This document shows, one piece after another, positions 16,493-25,013 of a stretch of DNA of 32,695 nucleotides. The stretch is from Gammaproteobacteria bacterium. Its GTDB lineage: Bacteria > Gemmatimonadota > Gemmatimonadetes > Longimicrobiales > Gaopeijiaceae. The position numbers were made by a program, and so were the translations under genes. Under the pieces are notes generated by a model. That model worked only from the letters and a program-made list of their open reading frames with translations. It did not search any database and had not been told where the DNA came from. The DNA is taken from positions 1-32,695 of the forward strand of contig JAPPJO010000013.1 of the NCBI GenBank assembly GCA_028820325.1, written 5' to 3'. Position 1 is the stretch's first letter; each line of letters begins with the position of its first letter.

Positions 16493-17827
16493 TCATCCCT
16501 CTCCCGCCTGAATCTCCGCCGCGATGGCCTGCACTTCGTCGAGCACCCGGAGCAGGTTGCCGCTCCAGAGCATCCCGATTTCCTCCTCGGAGTAGCCGCG
16601 CCGCACCAGTTCCAGGGTGACGTTGAAGGTCTCGGAGGCGTCGTCCCAGCCCTCCACGCCGCCGCCCCCGTCGAAGTCGGAGCTGATGCCGACGTGCTCG
16701 AGGCCGATCATGTCGACCAGGTAGTCGATGTGGTCGACGAAGTCGGAGACGTCGACGTCGGGTGCCGTTCCGGACTCGTCGACACGCTCGGTGGCCTGGC
16801 GCCGCGCCATGGCCATGGCTTCGGCGTACGTGACCTGTTCCACCTGCGAACGCTCGGCGAGTTCGTCGTCGTCCATGAGCTCGACGCCCATCTCTGCGGC
16901 CATCTCGCGTGCAAGCGCCCCTATGGCCTGCTGGCGCGTTTCGGCCTTATCGCGGTTGGTGAAGCGACGAAGCGCGACGGTCTGCACCACACCCCCGTTC
17001 TCCCCCACGGCCAGAAGTTGCTCATCGTCGAGGTTTCGACTCACGTCGCTGAGCGCGCGGGCCGCCGAATGGGACGCCATCACGGGTGCGCGGGTCAGCT
17101 CGAGCGTCTGCATGATCGAGGGCTTGGAGGGATGCGAGATATCGATCATGATCCCGAGGCGGTTCATCTCCGCGATCGCCTCGCGTCCGATCTCACTCAG
17201 GCCGCCGTGCAGGAAGTTGCCGTCCTGCTCGCCGGAGTGCGCGTCCGATAACTGGCTCGGACCGGTGTGGGCGAGGGACATGTAGCGGGTGCCGAGTGCA
17301 TGGAACTGTTCGATGTGCGACAGGTCGAGACCGAGGGAATACGCGTTTTCGACGCCGATCATCGCCACCAGCTCTCCGGAGGCCGCGATGCGGCGCACGT
17401 CGTCCGAAGTCAGCGCCAGCTCGATGCGGTCCGGGGCGTATTCCTCCACCAGGCGATGGATCGAGTTGAACTTGTCCATGGCGTTGTCGTAGGCGGCCGC
17501 GTACCCCTCGTCGTCGAGAGGGCCCTGTCCGGTGAAGACGACGAACCACGCCACGTCCAGCCCGCCCGCCTCCATCTTCGGCAGGGTGACCTGCGTCGGG
17601 AGGTCCATTATGTAGTTGCGCTCGGCGGTGAAGTTTGATGTGTTGATGTCAACGTGTGTGTCGAGCGTGATCACGCGCTCGTGAATCGCGCTGGCTCGGG
17701 CGATCATCTCTTCCTCGGATTCGGCGGAGGCTGCGGGGGCGGGGTCGTCGCTGGTGCCGGTGCACGCGACGGTGGCGAGGGTGGCCAGGAGGGCGAGTCG
17801 GCGGGTGATGGATCGAGGGGTCGTCAT
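16493..17827 (-). CDS. M19 family membrane dipeptidase, exported
   Basis: A 444-residue renal-dipeptidase-type enzyme that cleaves dipeptides, often with broad or D-residue tolerance. Zinc ligands are visible: H58 and D60 in LDTHVD, bridging E160 in MIGVEN, H232 in DISHPS and H253 in ASHSAAR, and the late aspartate in GISSDFDGGGG. The N-terminus is a signal sequence with LALLATLATVAC; the cysteine suggests a lipoprotein, although the residues before it are not an ideal lipobox. A charged insert at about 305-350 (ending ERVDESG) separates the last two catalytic regions. ATG at 17827 is preceded by AAGGAG (17835-17840). It reads leftward, convergent with the M28 peptidase, and the two hydrolases may serve one peptide-scavenging function. 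Confidence 0.88.
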   Translation of the reverse strand: MTTPRSITRRLALLATLATVACTGTSDDPAPAASAESEEEMIARASAIHERVITLDTHVDINTSNFTAERNYIMDLPTQVTLPKMEAGGLDVAWFVVFTGQGPLDDEGYAAAYDNAMDKFNSIHRLVEEYAPDRIELALTSDDVRRIAASGELVAMIGVENAYSLGLDLSHIEQFHALGTRYMSLAHTGPSQLSDAHSGEQDGNFLHGGLSEIGREAIAEMNRLGIMIDISHPSKPSIMQTLELTRAPVMASHSAARALSDVSRNLDDEQLLAVGENGGVVQTVALRRFTNRDKAETRQQAIGALAREMAAEMGVELMDDDELAERSQVEQVTYAEAMAMARRQATERVDESGTAPDVDVSDFVDHIDYLVDMIGLEHVGISSDFDGGGGVEGWDDASETFNVTLELVRRGYSEEEIGMLWSGNLLRVLDEVQAIAAEIQAGEG

Positions 17828-17971
17828 CGCAGAACTCCTTGGCGTCCGGAGGGGCGCGGCCGTGTCATGCCTCGGAGCCCCACGGGGGTCAGGGATGGCA
17901 TGGGGTCCGCGGTTGGGCCGCGTGGGTTCAAGATAGGGTGGCGCGGCCGTACCGCGAGAGAGTCGGACCCA

Positions 17972-17990
17972 CCTGACAGCGGCCGTCAGG
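17972..17990 (-). terminator. Possible stem-loop at the end of the AIRS-related gene
   Basis: CCTGAC (17972-17977) and GTCAGG (17985-17990) form a 6-base stem with a 7-base loop that includes the stop codon of the AIR-synthase-related gene. There is no T-tract on either strand, so it is a weak terminator candidate at best. The 157 bases from here to the dipeptidase start hold no gene. Confidence 0.25.
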
Positions 17991-19014
17991 GCAGACGCGT
18001 GATCTCGTCGGCCTCGAAGCGCGGCAGCTCTCGCCGCGACGACCCGAGGTCCAGCACGATCCCCTGCGCGGGCGGGACGAACCGGCCGACGACTCGTCCG
18101 GGGATGCCAGCGTCCTCCAGGCGGTGCAGGAGGCCGTCCGTGCCGGCCTCCGAGCAGGCGACGAGGAGTGCTCCGGAGCCGATGGCGCCGAGGATGTCGA
18201 GGCCGTAGCGACGCATCAATCGCGCTGATTCGTCGAAGTGGGGGATCTTCGCCTCCTCGACGATCGCCCCGAGCCCCGCCGCCTCGACCATCTCTCGGAT
18301 GGCCGTCGCTACGCCTCCTTCCGTCACATCGTGCATCGCGTGGACGCCCGGCGTGCGCGCGGCGATGTGGGCTTCGGGTACGACGCTGATCCCGGGATCC
18401 CGCAGAAAGCGGGCCGATCGAGCCTGGAACTCGGCACCGAGTCTCCGGCTCACATCCTCCGCGAATTCGGTTGCGATGATGGCGGTGGCCTCGATGGCGA
18501 TGCCCTTGGTGATGACGAGCAGGTCGCCTTCGCGAGCCCCGCCGCTCGGCTTCACGTGCTCCGGGGTGGCCACCCCGATCATGGCCCCGGCGACGACCTC
18601 GTGACGCACGGCGGCGGTGACTTCGGTGTGGCCACCGGCGGGGATCGCGCCGACTTCGCGGCAGCCCGTCCGGATGCCGTCGGCAATCCGTACGACCCGC
18701 GCCGCATCGGTCCCGGGGGGTACGAGAATCGAGGACAGGAACCAGCGGGGTTCTCCCCCGGTCGCGGCCACGTCGTTGGCGTTCACGATGACGGCGTGCC
18801 AGCCGGGGTCGGCGCTCGGAAAGGTGATGGGATCGGCCGCCAACACGATGCGCGGCTCGCTCCCGGCGGCGGCAACCGCGGCATCCTCGCCGGATGCGGG
18901 CCCCGGATCGAGACCGGCGCCACCGCCGAGCCGGCGCAGCACCTCCCGGAGCACGCGGGGCGGGATCTTTCCTTCAGGCAGGTGTTCCGAGCGGCGTGTG
19001 TCGGCGTCGCTCAT
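17986..19014 (-). CDS. AIR synthase-related (PurM/HypE/ThiL superfamily) ATP-binding protein
   Basis: A 342-residue protein with the two-domain PurM-like fold. The N-domain holds SGEDAAV (41-47, the equivalent of the GDDAAV metal/ATP motif) and DPITFPSADPGWHAVIVN followed by ANDVAATGGEPRWF (79-92). Next comes AGGHTEVTAAV, and the C-domain has the HDVTEGGVATAIREM signature. PurM-like proteins use ATP to activate carbonyl, carboxamide or phosphate groups (PurM, PurL, SelD, ThiL, HypE). It is not HypE proper, because the terminal cysteine motif is missing (the end is EITRLP). It is not SelD, since no Cys/Sec loop is seen. The ATG overlaps the transporter stop as ATGA, so it is the last gene of a three-gene operon with an APC transporter and an amidino-group hydrolase. 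The substrate is unknown. Confidence 0.75.
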   Translation of the reverse strand: MSDADTRRSEHLPEGKIPPRVLREVLRRLGGGAGLDPGPASGEDAAVAAAGSEPRIVLAADPITFPSADPGWHAVIVNANDVAATGGEPRWFLSSILVPPGTDAARVVRIADGIRTGCREVGAIPAGGHTEVTAAVRHEVVAGAMIGVATPEHVKPSGGAREGDLLVITKGIAIEATAIIATEFAEDVSRRLGAEFQARSARFLRDPGISVVPEAHIAARTPGVHAMHDVTEGGVATAIREMVEAAGLGAIVEEAKIPHFDESARLMRRYGLDILGAIGSGALLVACSEAGTDGLLHRLEDAGIPGRVVGRFVPPAQGIVLDLGSSRRELPRFEADEITRLP

Positions 19015-20333
19015 GCCCCGCGGCGCCAGAGATAGTACACCGGCGCGCCCGCCGCGATGATGCCGAAGCTGAAGAGTGTCGAGCCGGGCGCGCCGACGAA
19101 CGCGCTGATCAGCATCGCCATCGAGGCGAGAAGAAAGATCCAGGGGACCCAGGGATAGCCGAAGGTGCGGTAGGGCCGGGGGTGATCGGGCTTGAGCCTC
19201 CGCAGGCGGAAGACGCCCCAGACCACCAGGATGTAGAACGGCCAGAGTCCCAGGATGAAGACCTGGACCAGCTCGGCGAAGGTTCTGACCGAGACGTACC
19301 CCACCCCCAGCACCGTCACCAGCGCGATGGCCGCCGCCGGGGTTCCCCACCGAGCATGGATGCGCCCGACCGGCCGGAAGAAAAGGCCGTCCTCGGCGAG
19401 CGCGTAGAACACCCGCGGCCCGCCGAGCAGCGTGGCGTTGAGCGCCCCGAAGGTCGACACCACCACCAGTCCCGCCACCAGGGACGCCCCCACCGGCCCG
19501 AAGATGCGGATGGCCGCGTCCGAGGCGACGTGCTCCGAGACCGCCAGCTCCGCGACCGGCATGGCCCACAGGTAGGAGGCGTTCACGAGGATGTAGACGG
19601 CCGCCACCACCAGCGAGCCGCCGATCAGGGCGCGCGGGAGGTTGTGCCCGGGGTCCTTGACCTCGCCGGCCGCGTAGAGCAGTTCGCCCCACCCGTCGTA
19701 CGCCCACAGCACGGCGATCAGCGCGACCCCTGCACCGCTCCAGGAGGCGGGCGCGAAGGCGGCCGCGCCGGCGAGCGCCCCGGTGCTCCCGTCGCCGAAC
19801 AGGAAGATCGCGAGCGACAGGCCCACGATGGCGAGCACCTTCGCCCAGGTGGTCACGTTCTGGACGGCCGCGCCCCAGAGCACCGAGCGGGCGTTGGTGG
19901 CGCCCAGCACGACGATGGCGAGGGCGGCGACCACGCGCACGCCCGTTTCGGTGAGCGGAACAAGCGCGTCCACGTAGGCCGCGAAGATGAGCGCGATGCC
20001 GCCCAGCACCGCCGGTTGGATGAGCAGCAGCCGCGTCCATCCGAAGACGAACGCCGGCATGGGACCGTACGCCTCGCGCAGGTACACGTAGGTGCCGCCC
20101 GAACGGGGGAACATGACCGCCAGCTCGGACATGCTGAGCGCGGCGCACACGGTGATGGCCGAGCCGAGCAGCCAGAGCAGCGTGATCGCGCCTACCGAAC
20201 CGGCCTCGCGGGCGATCTCGGCGGGAACCCCGAAGATGCCGCTGCCGATGATGGCGCCGACCAGGATCGCGCCCGCGCTCCAGACCCCGAGCTGGCGCTT
20301 GAGGGTGGCGGGCCCAGGCGACCCCTCCGTCAC
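19011..20333 (-). CDS. APC superfamily amino acid transporter (LAT/SteT-like)
   Basis: A 440-residue, twelve-helix permease. Helix 1 carries GAIIGSGIFGVP, the unwound Gly-Ser-Gly segment that binds the amino acid carboxylate in APC proteins. Helix 6 and its following loop read LWAYDGWGELLYAAGEVKDPGHNLPRA, the LAT/SteT-type signature of exchangers and symporters for neutral or cationic amino acids. The start is GTG 20333, which overlaps the upstream hydrolase stop as GTGA. Its own stop overlaps the next ATG. No better start is available without extending into the upstream gene. Transport of arginine, citrulline or a modified derivative would fit the hydrolase neighbour, but this is inferred from context only. 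Confidence 0.88.
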   Translation of the reverse strand: MTEGSPGPATLKRQLGVWSAGAILVGAIIGSGIFGVPAEIAREAGSVGAITLLWLLGSAITVCAALSMSELAVMFPRSGGTYVYLREAYGPMPAFVFGWTRLLLIQPAVLGGIALIFAAYVDALVPLTETGVRVVAALAIVVLGATNARSVLWGAAVQNVTTWAKVLAIVGLSLAIFLFGDGSTGALAGAAAFAPASWSGAGVALIAVLWAYDGWGELLYAAGEVKDPGHNLPRALIGGSLVVAAVYILVNASYLWAMPVAELAVSEHVASDAAIRIFGPVGASLVAGLVVVSTFGALNATLLGGPRVFYALAEDGLFFRPVGRIHARWGTPAAAIALVTVLGVGYVSVRTFAELVQVFILGLWPFYILVVWGVFRLRRLKPDHPRPYRTFGYPWVPWIFLLASMAMLISAFVGAPGSTLFSFGIIAAGAPVYYLWRRGA

Positions 20334-21310
20334 CCCGCGACCCGCGCCCGCGTGACCACCCCGCTGAGACACCCGATCCCGCCGGCGCACTTGTGGATCT
20401 CTCCCAGTTCCACAGTGACGCACTCGATTCCCGCGTCCTCGTAGGCCGCCTGCAGGATGGGGCATCCTTCCGGCATCAGTATCCTGCGCGGTCCCAAAGT
20501 CACGAAATTGTGCCCGAAACCGCGCACCATCTCGTGGTCGTCGGGAAAGAAGCGCACCTGGTAGCCGTGCTTGCGGAGCGCCTCCAGCGCCGTCCACGGA
20601 ATCCGGCCGGGACGGCCGAAGGCCAGGTCGCGGTCGGCGAAGCGGACCTCGCCCATCAGGTGCATGGAGGTGTGCGGCAGGTCCACCACCAGCGTCTCGA
20701 CGCCGATCTCCGCCAGGGTTGCCGCCACCTGCGCCGCGCCCTCGCCGTTGGTGCGCAGGCCCCGCCCGATCATCGCCGCGCCCGGCGACAGCCAGCAAAG
20801 ATCGGCGCCTTCGAAGGTGCCCGTGCCGCCCACGCTGCGCAGGATCGGCACTCCGCAGTCGGCCAGCCGGCGGGCGATCCAGCGCTCCTCGCCCGCCCGC
20901 ACGGTCGATGCCGGACGCCCCACGATGGCCCCCGAGGGCGTCATCACGAACAGGTCGGCGCAGAACATCTGGTTGGGGGGCGCGCTGCCCGGATCCACGT
21001 ACACGACCTGCACGCCGTTCGCCCGGTAGGCATCCGCCATGGCATCGTGCTGCGCGCCGCACAGCGCGGCGTCCGGGGCCTCCAGCATGAGGTGCTCGTC
21101 GGCGTCTTCGACCTCGAAGAGCTCCGCACCCGGGCGATGCAGCAACACCGCCTGCAGGGTCGCGTACTCGCTGTCGATGCCGCACCGGGACCACACCGAC
21201 CCCAACTCATCGGCGAGGGAGGCTTCACGGGCGGGCCAGCTCGGGCCCCCGTAGGCGGCGGCGTGGGCGGGTGGGCGGACGGCGGTGCTCTGGTCCATGG
21301 GCTCCAACAT
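20330..21310 (-). CDS. Arginine deiminase/DDAH-superfamily hydrolase (guanidino-group modifying)
   Basis: A 326-residue member of the amidinotransferase/deiminase (pentein) fold. The Cys-His-Glu machinery is visible: D119 in NQMFCADLFV, E168 in GTFEGADL, H217 in TSMHLMGEVRF, and nucleophile C314 in CAGGIGCLSG near the C-terminus. Such enzymes hydrolyse arginine or methylarginines to citrulline, or transfer an amidino group. The HLMGEV and GIGCLSG contexts differ from the HLD and GGIHCxT patterns of classical arginine deiminase, so the substrate should be left open. The start is ATG 21310 or, 12 bases inside, ATG 21298; neither has an ideally spaced site (GAGG at 21312-21315). It is first in an overlapping operon with an APC transporter and an AIR-synthase-related protein. 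Confidence 0.8.
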   Translation of the reverse strand: MLEPMDQSTAVRPPAHAAAYGGPSWPAREASLADELGSVWSRCGIDSEYATLQAVLLHRPGAELFEVEDADEHLMLEAPDAALCGAQHDAMADAYRANGVQVVYVDPGSAPPNQMFCADLFVMTPSGAIVGRPASTVRAGEERWIARRLADCGVPILRSVGGTGTFEGADLCWLSPGAAMIGRGLRTNGEGAAQVAATLAEIGVETLVVDLPHTSMHLMGEVRFADRDLAFGRPGRIPWTALEALRKHGYQVRFFPDDHEMVRGFGHNFVTLGPRRILMPEGCPILQAAYEDAGIECVTVELGEIHKCAGGIGCLSGVVTRARVAG

Positions 21311-21421
21311 GCCTCACCGGGACGGCATCGCCAAGACCCGCGGTTCCCATCAGCCCATCCGCGCGCCCGGGCCCGTCGAACCCGTACGAGCTGAGCTGCG
21401 TGCGCATCGCCAACGGCAGCG

Positions 21422-22249
21422 TCAGTCCCGCGCGCCCTCCAACGGCCACACCACGCGAAACCCTATGTCCTCCGACTCGAAGCCGGAGCGCAGGTACCTG
21501 ACGCGGTCCGCGGCGCGAAGGGCGAACGGCGGGGAAAGAAACGAGCCGCCCCGCAATCTGCGCGAGTCGTCATTCACGGGCGTTCGCCCCGGATCGAACC
21601 AGATGGGCGTTACCCACTCCGCCACGTTGCCCGCCAGGTCGTAGATGCCTTCCGGCGTTGCGCCCTCCCGCCGGGCCATCACCTCGATCGGGCCCCTCGG
21701 GTCGCAGGAGCCGTAGTGCACCCGGTCGCACGCAGGCTCCGAGTTGCCCCACGGGTACTTCCGTCTCTCGGAGCCTCTCGCCGCAAACTCCCACTGTGCT
21801 TCGGTTGGCAGACTTCCACCAACGGAGATGGCGTAGGCCATGGCTTCCCGCCAGGTGACATTGACGACCGGATGGCGCTCCTCCCCGCTCGAGAACGCGT
21901 GCCCCGCGTCGAATCGCCGATACTCCTCGTTCGTTACCTCGTGCTCCTGCATCCAGAAGCTCCGGACCGTGCGCGGACGCGGATACTCGTCCCGTTTCGA
22001 GTACGGACTGCCCGGCGCGACGATCGTGTCCCAGTCGTCGCTGCCGCTTATGAATGTGCCGCCCTCGATCAGAATCGCCCGGTTCAGCGGGTCGACGACA
22101 CCGGGCCCCGAAGGCGGACGGGTGGCGACATCGCCGTGACCGTCGTTGAAGAAGCCCATCCACCGCACCAGTGCATACCCGCAGATGAGAATCACGCCGG
22201 CCAGCACCGTCATCCTGAGCGACACGGATCCCCCGGGTGCGAACCTCAT
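21422..22249 (-). CDS. Membrane-anchored SUMF1/FGE-fold protein without catalytic cysteines
   Basis: A 275-residue protein with one N-terminal membrane helix (residues 13-34) and a periplasmic formylglycine-generating-enzyme-like domain. Fold motifs are GGTFISGS (63-70), WMQEHEVTNEEYRRF, VVNVTWREAMAYA, LPTEAQWEFAARG (148-160), YPWGN, GNVAEW (207-212) and RGGSF (233-237). The segment after RGGSF, where true FGEs carry the copper-binding cysteine pair, reads LSPPFALRAADR with no cysteine. It is therefore unlikely to make formylglycine and may be a structural or binding SUMF1 domain. ATG 22249 shares its A with the upstream stop (TGATG). A GTG at 22285 would add 12 residues. It is the last gene of the sigma/FecR/receptor operon. 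Confidence 0.8.
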   Translation of the reverse strand: MRFAPGGSVSLRMTVLAGVILICGYALVRWMGFFNDGHGDVATRPPSGPGVVDPLNRAILIEGGTFISGSDDWDTIVAPGSPYSKRDEYPRPRTVRSFWMQEHEVTNEEYRRFDAGHAFSSGEERHPVVNVTWREAMAYAISVGGSLPTEAQWEFAARGSERRKYPWGNSEPACDRVHYGSCDPRGPIEVMARREGATPEGIYDLAGNVAEWVTPIWFDPGRTPVNDDSRRLRGGSFLSPPFALRAADRVRYLRSGFESEDIGFRVVWPLEGARD

Positions 22250-25011
22250 CAGAACGGCGCCGTCGTACGAAAATGCCATTGCCACGCGGGCTCATGTGCC
22301 CAGTCAACGCCCGCCCGCGGCCTCCCGGGGACCCGGGTTCCGTGCGGGTACCACCAGGGCGCAAGCGGCCGTGCCACATCCACGCGCAGAAAGCCGTTGA
22401 ACACCGACACGCCAAGCCCCGCGGACTGCAGGCTTCCGCCGTCCACCCTCGCCCAGTCGTGGAAGACCGAGAGGGCAACCAGGCTGACCTTGCGCTGCAG
22501 CTCGATCCGGCTCCTCCAGACCTGTCTTCCCCTCAGCACGGTCTGGGGATAGCCGCGCAGCCAGTCACCGGAACTCCCCAGCCTCCAGATCTCTTCCGGA
22601 GCGGGGTCTCCAGCGACGCGCGCGCCACCGGCCTCGAGCGCCATCGACAGGTCGGCCGGCAGGGGCAGGACCAGCATGCCCGTGACCGACAGGCGGACGT
22701 TGGGATAGTCGCCGACCAGTCCCCGCAGCGATATGTCGGCGCCCCCGTTCACCCTGCGTCCGGTGAGGCCGCCCCACCAGGGCCTCCAGAACAGATCGAC
22801 TCCGTGACGCCTGCGCGCGTCGCCGTCCAGCGTGGTGTTCGTCTCGGAGAACAGGCTCAGCGAGGTCCAGGATCGGTCGCTCCTCGGAGGGAGCAGGTGG
22901 ATGGCGGCTCCGCGGACGACGTAGTAGTCGGAAGGATCGGCCACGTACGCCCAACGTGGCGAACGCTGCGAGGTCACGGTTCCTCCCGATTCCCGAAGCG
23001 CATGGTAGAGCGAGAATCGCACGCGGGGACCGGTCCGGCCGTACTCCGCGGCCAGGTCGATGCTGGGTTCGCGCCGCCGCGTTCCCGTCCGTACCGTCAG
23101 CGCGCCCCGTCCCCACGGGAAATCGCGGATCAGCCGGCTGCCCACCGACAGACCCTCTATCGGATTGTAGCGCATGAGCCTCGGGGTCAATACCGGCGCT
23201 TCAAAATACCATTGGCGGATGTCCGGATCCGTCCCGGCGCCTTCCAGGTCGCCGGCACCGGGGGCGATGCCGATGGAATCCAGGACTTCGCCGGCCTCGT
23301 CGACCATGCTCCCATACAGTCCGTCTTCGCGATCCTCCCAGATTGATGGAGGCAGATGGGCGCTTGCGCCGAGCGCCCGCCAGTCGCGCCCCACGATCAC
23401 CACGGTCCCCGAGTCGGGTTGCGAACCGTCCTTTACCACGACCGTGTCTCCCTCCTCGCGCCAGGACTCGACCAACTCCGCGGTCGCCCGCGCGGGATCC
23501 GGTGGATCCGCGGCGCCCGTTGAGACTTGCTCGATGTCGAACTCCCAGTCGTGAAACCCCCGCACCGTGACCCTATCGGAGTCCTCGGCATCCCATTGGT
23601 CTCCGCTGGTGATGTAATGTGCAAAAGTCGCGCGCCTCGGAAGCCAGTAGCGGAGGTTCCACATGGAATAGTCGACAACCGCTACCGCCACGCCGATTTC
23701 CAGCCCCGGGCCCATTGCCGCGTTGAGACCGTAGTTCAATATCCGGCCGAACAATCCCGGACGGGGCGGGGAAGGCACCTCGACATCGCCCAGCGCGGTG
23801 CCGCGATATACCTCTTCGATGTCCAGCAGGGAGCCGCTCCCGCGGCGAAAACTCAACTCGGAATCGATGGGCTTGGCGGGGCGGTAGGCGGTCCGCACCA
23901 CCCCGGAGGTCTCCGGGTCGATCCACAGCACTGCGAAGACCAGCCCGAGGTGTTGGGCGCGGGGGTGCGCGGTCACGCTCACCGCCTGTACGGAACGTCC
24001 CGCGAAGTGCACCGAAATCGTGTCTCCCGAGCGGAACCGGTAGAAGCGCTCCGCGCCCTCGTCGAGCGGGGTCACCGTGGGTACGAACCACGACTCGGCG
24101 GCGCGTGGACCCAGGCCGGAAACGATGAACAGGCTGAACGGATCGCGGGCCGGATCGGCGGCAAACCGTGCCGCAAGCCCTTCGGGCCGGCCGGACTTGA
24201 AGCGCTGCCCACCGACTTCCATGCGGGATCCCAGCACCCGCAGAACCGTGGGCTCGTTCCTCGACCAGCGAACGCGGGTGGCCGACTCCCGCCGCACGAT
24301 GGGCCGGTCGCGAACCAGCATCGAAAATTCGAAGGAATTGCGCTCCCTGACGACGGCCGTATAGGACGCGATGTCCGACAAGGCCGCCTCGCGGGCGGCG
24401 CGCGCACCCACGATCAGCCGGCGGGCGGTCTCGTCGAGGTAGGCGTCCGAGGCGGCTGCCTCTTCCGGCGCCGGGGCAGCGGTCGGCTCATCCGCGGCCG
24501 CGACCGCGACCCCCGCTCCCCTCAGGCCACCGAGGGTAGCATCCATGGGCAGCACATCCCGCGGGGCCCGGGGCACGATGATGACCTGGGATCCCAGCTC
24601 CACGTAGCCCAGGTCGGTGCGGGCAAGCAGCTCGTCGAGCGTGCGCGCAACGTTCTTTGTTGCGCAGTCGCAGTCGACGACGCGGTCCGGCGGGAGAAGG
24701 CTGGGGCTGAAGGCGATCTGCACCCGTGAATGCTCCGCGAGTCGGACGAGGGCTTCGGCGAGCGGCAGTTGCTCGATGGAGAGCCGGGCGGTGGTGGCGA
24801 GGAGGCTGCCGGGCTCGGGGTCGACGCCGATTTCGCCCGTGAGGCGCGCCACGTCGTGAGTGTCCTGCGCAACGAGCCCCGGGGGAGAGGCTCCCGCGAG
24901 CCAGGCGGCGAGCAGCATCGGCGCGAACTGGACCCCGCATCGCATCAGCGCGCCCCCGCCATGCATCAGGCGACTGCCCCCGCCGCGCATCACCCTGCCC
25001 CCGCCGCGCAT
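22249..25011 (-). CDS. STN-domain outer-membrane beta-barrel protein (DUF5686-like), non-TonB
   Basis: A 920-residue exported protein. Residues 1-26 are a glycine-rich repeat with four in-frame methionines, followed by a signal segment (FAPMLLAAWLAGASPPGLVAQ). Residues 59-147 are an STN domain (LPLAEALVRLAEHSRVQIAF, SPSLLPPDRVVDCDCAT, NVARTLDELLARTDLGYVEL). After a linker comes a DUF5686-like middle region (ARRLIVGARAAREA..., then GLVFAVLWIDPETSGVVRTAY), followed by a long series of alternating hydrophobic strands to a terminal phenylalanine (FRTTAPF), as in outer-membrane barrels. I see no plug domain, so it is not a TonB receptor. The STN part is nearly the same as that of the receptor two genes upstream. 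ATG 25011 shares its A with the DUF4249-like stop. ATGs at 24990, 24966 and 24945 are alternatives. Confidence 0.72.
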   Translation of the reverse strand: MRGGGRVMRGGGSRLMHGGGALMRCGVQFAPMLLAAWLAGASPPGLVAQDTHDVARLTGEIGVDPEPGSLLATTARLSIEQLPLAEALVRLAEHSRVQIAFSPSLLPPDRVVDCDCATKNVARTLDELLARTDLGYVELGSQVIIVPRAPRDVLPMDATLGGLRGAGVAVAAADEPTAAPAPEEAAASDAYLDETARRLIVGARAAREAALSDIASYTAVVRERNSFEFSMLVRDRPIVRRESATRVRWSRNEPTVLRVLGSRMEVGGQRFKSGRPEGLAARFAADPARDPFSLFIVSGLGPRAAESWFVPTVTPLDEGAERFYRFRSGDTISVHFAGRSVQAVSVTAHPRAQHLGLVFAVLWIDPETSGVVRTAYRPAKPIDSELSFRRGSGSLLDIEEVYRGTALGDVEVPSPPRPGLFGRILNYGLNAAMGPGLEIGVAVAVVDYSMWNLRYWLPRRATFAHYITSGDQWDAEDSDRVTVRGFHDWEFDIEQVSTGAADPPDPARATAELVESWREEGDTVVVKDGSQPDSGTVVIVGRDWRALGASAHLPPSIWEDREDGLYGSMVDEAGEVLDSIGIAPGAGDLEGAGTDPDIRQWYFEAPVLTPRLMRYNPIEGLSVGSRLIRDFPWGRGALTVRTGTRRREPSIDLAAEYGRTGPRVRFSLYHALRESGGTVTSQRSPRWAYVADPSDYYVVRGAAIHLLPPRSDRSWTSLSLFSETNTTLDGDARRRHGVDLFWRPWWGGLTGRRVNGGADISLRGLVGDYPNVRLSVTGMLVLPLPADLSMALEAGGARVAGDPAPEEIWRLGSSGDWLRGYPQTVLRGRQVWRSRIELQRKVSLVALSVFHDWARVDGGSLQSAGLGVSVFNGFLRVDVARPLAPWWYPHGTRVPGRPRAGVDWAHEPAWQWHFRTTAPF
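24670..24720 (-). repeat. 51-base repeat within STN-coding DNA (copy in the DUF5686-like gene)
   Basis: Matches 28513-28563 in the TonB receptor gene at 50 of 51 positions, the single change being A/G. It encodes the QIAFSPSLLPPDRVVDC part of the STN domain. The match extends at lower identity across the whole domain but not into the rest of either gene. Confidence 0.9.
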
Positions 25012-25013
25012 CA
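24942..25013 (-). repeat. Imperfect tandem repeat carrying four in-frame start codons
   Basis: On the minus strand TGATGC recurs four times at spacings of 21, 24 and 21 bases (25013, 24992, 24968 and 24947 as first bases), each followed by a GC-rich run of the type GGCGGGGGC. Each unit gives one in-frame ATG and an out-of-frame TGA. The first TGA ends the DUF4249-like gene. The units translate as MRGGGRV, MRGGGSRL, MHGGGAL and M. Unit lengths are multiples of three, so gain or loss would keep the frame. Confidence 0.7.

Noticed and set aside
17986..19014. AIRS-related protein as HypE or SelD
   Set aside because: The HypE C-terminal cysteine motif is missing, no SelD Cys/Sec loop is visible, and no hydrogenase or selenium genes are nearby.
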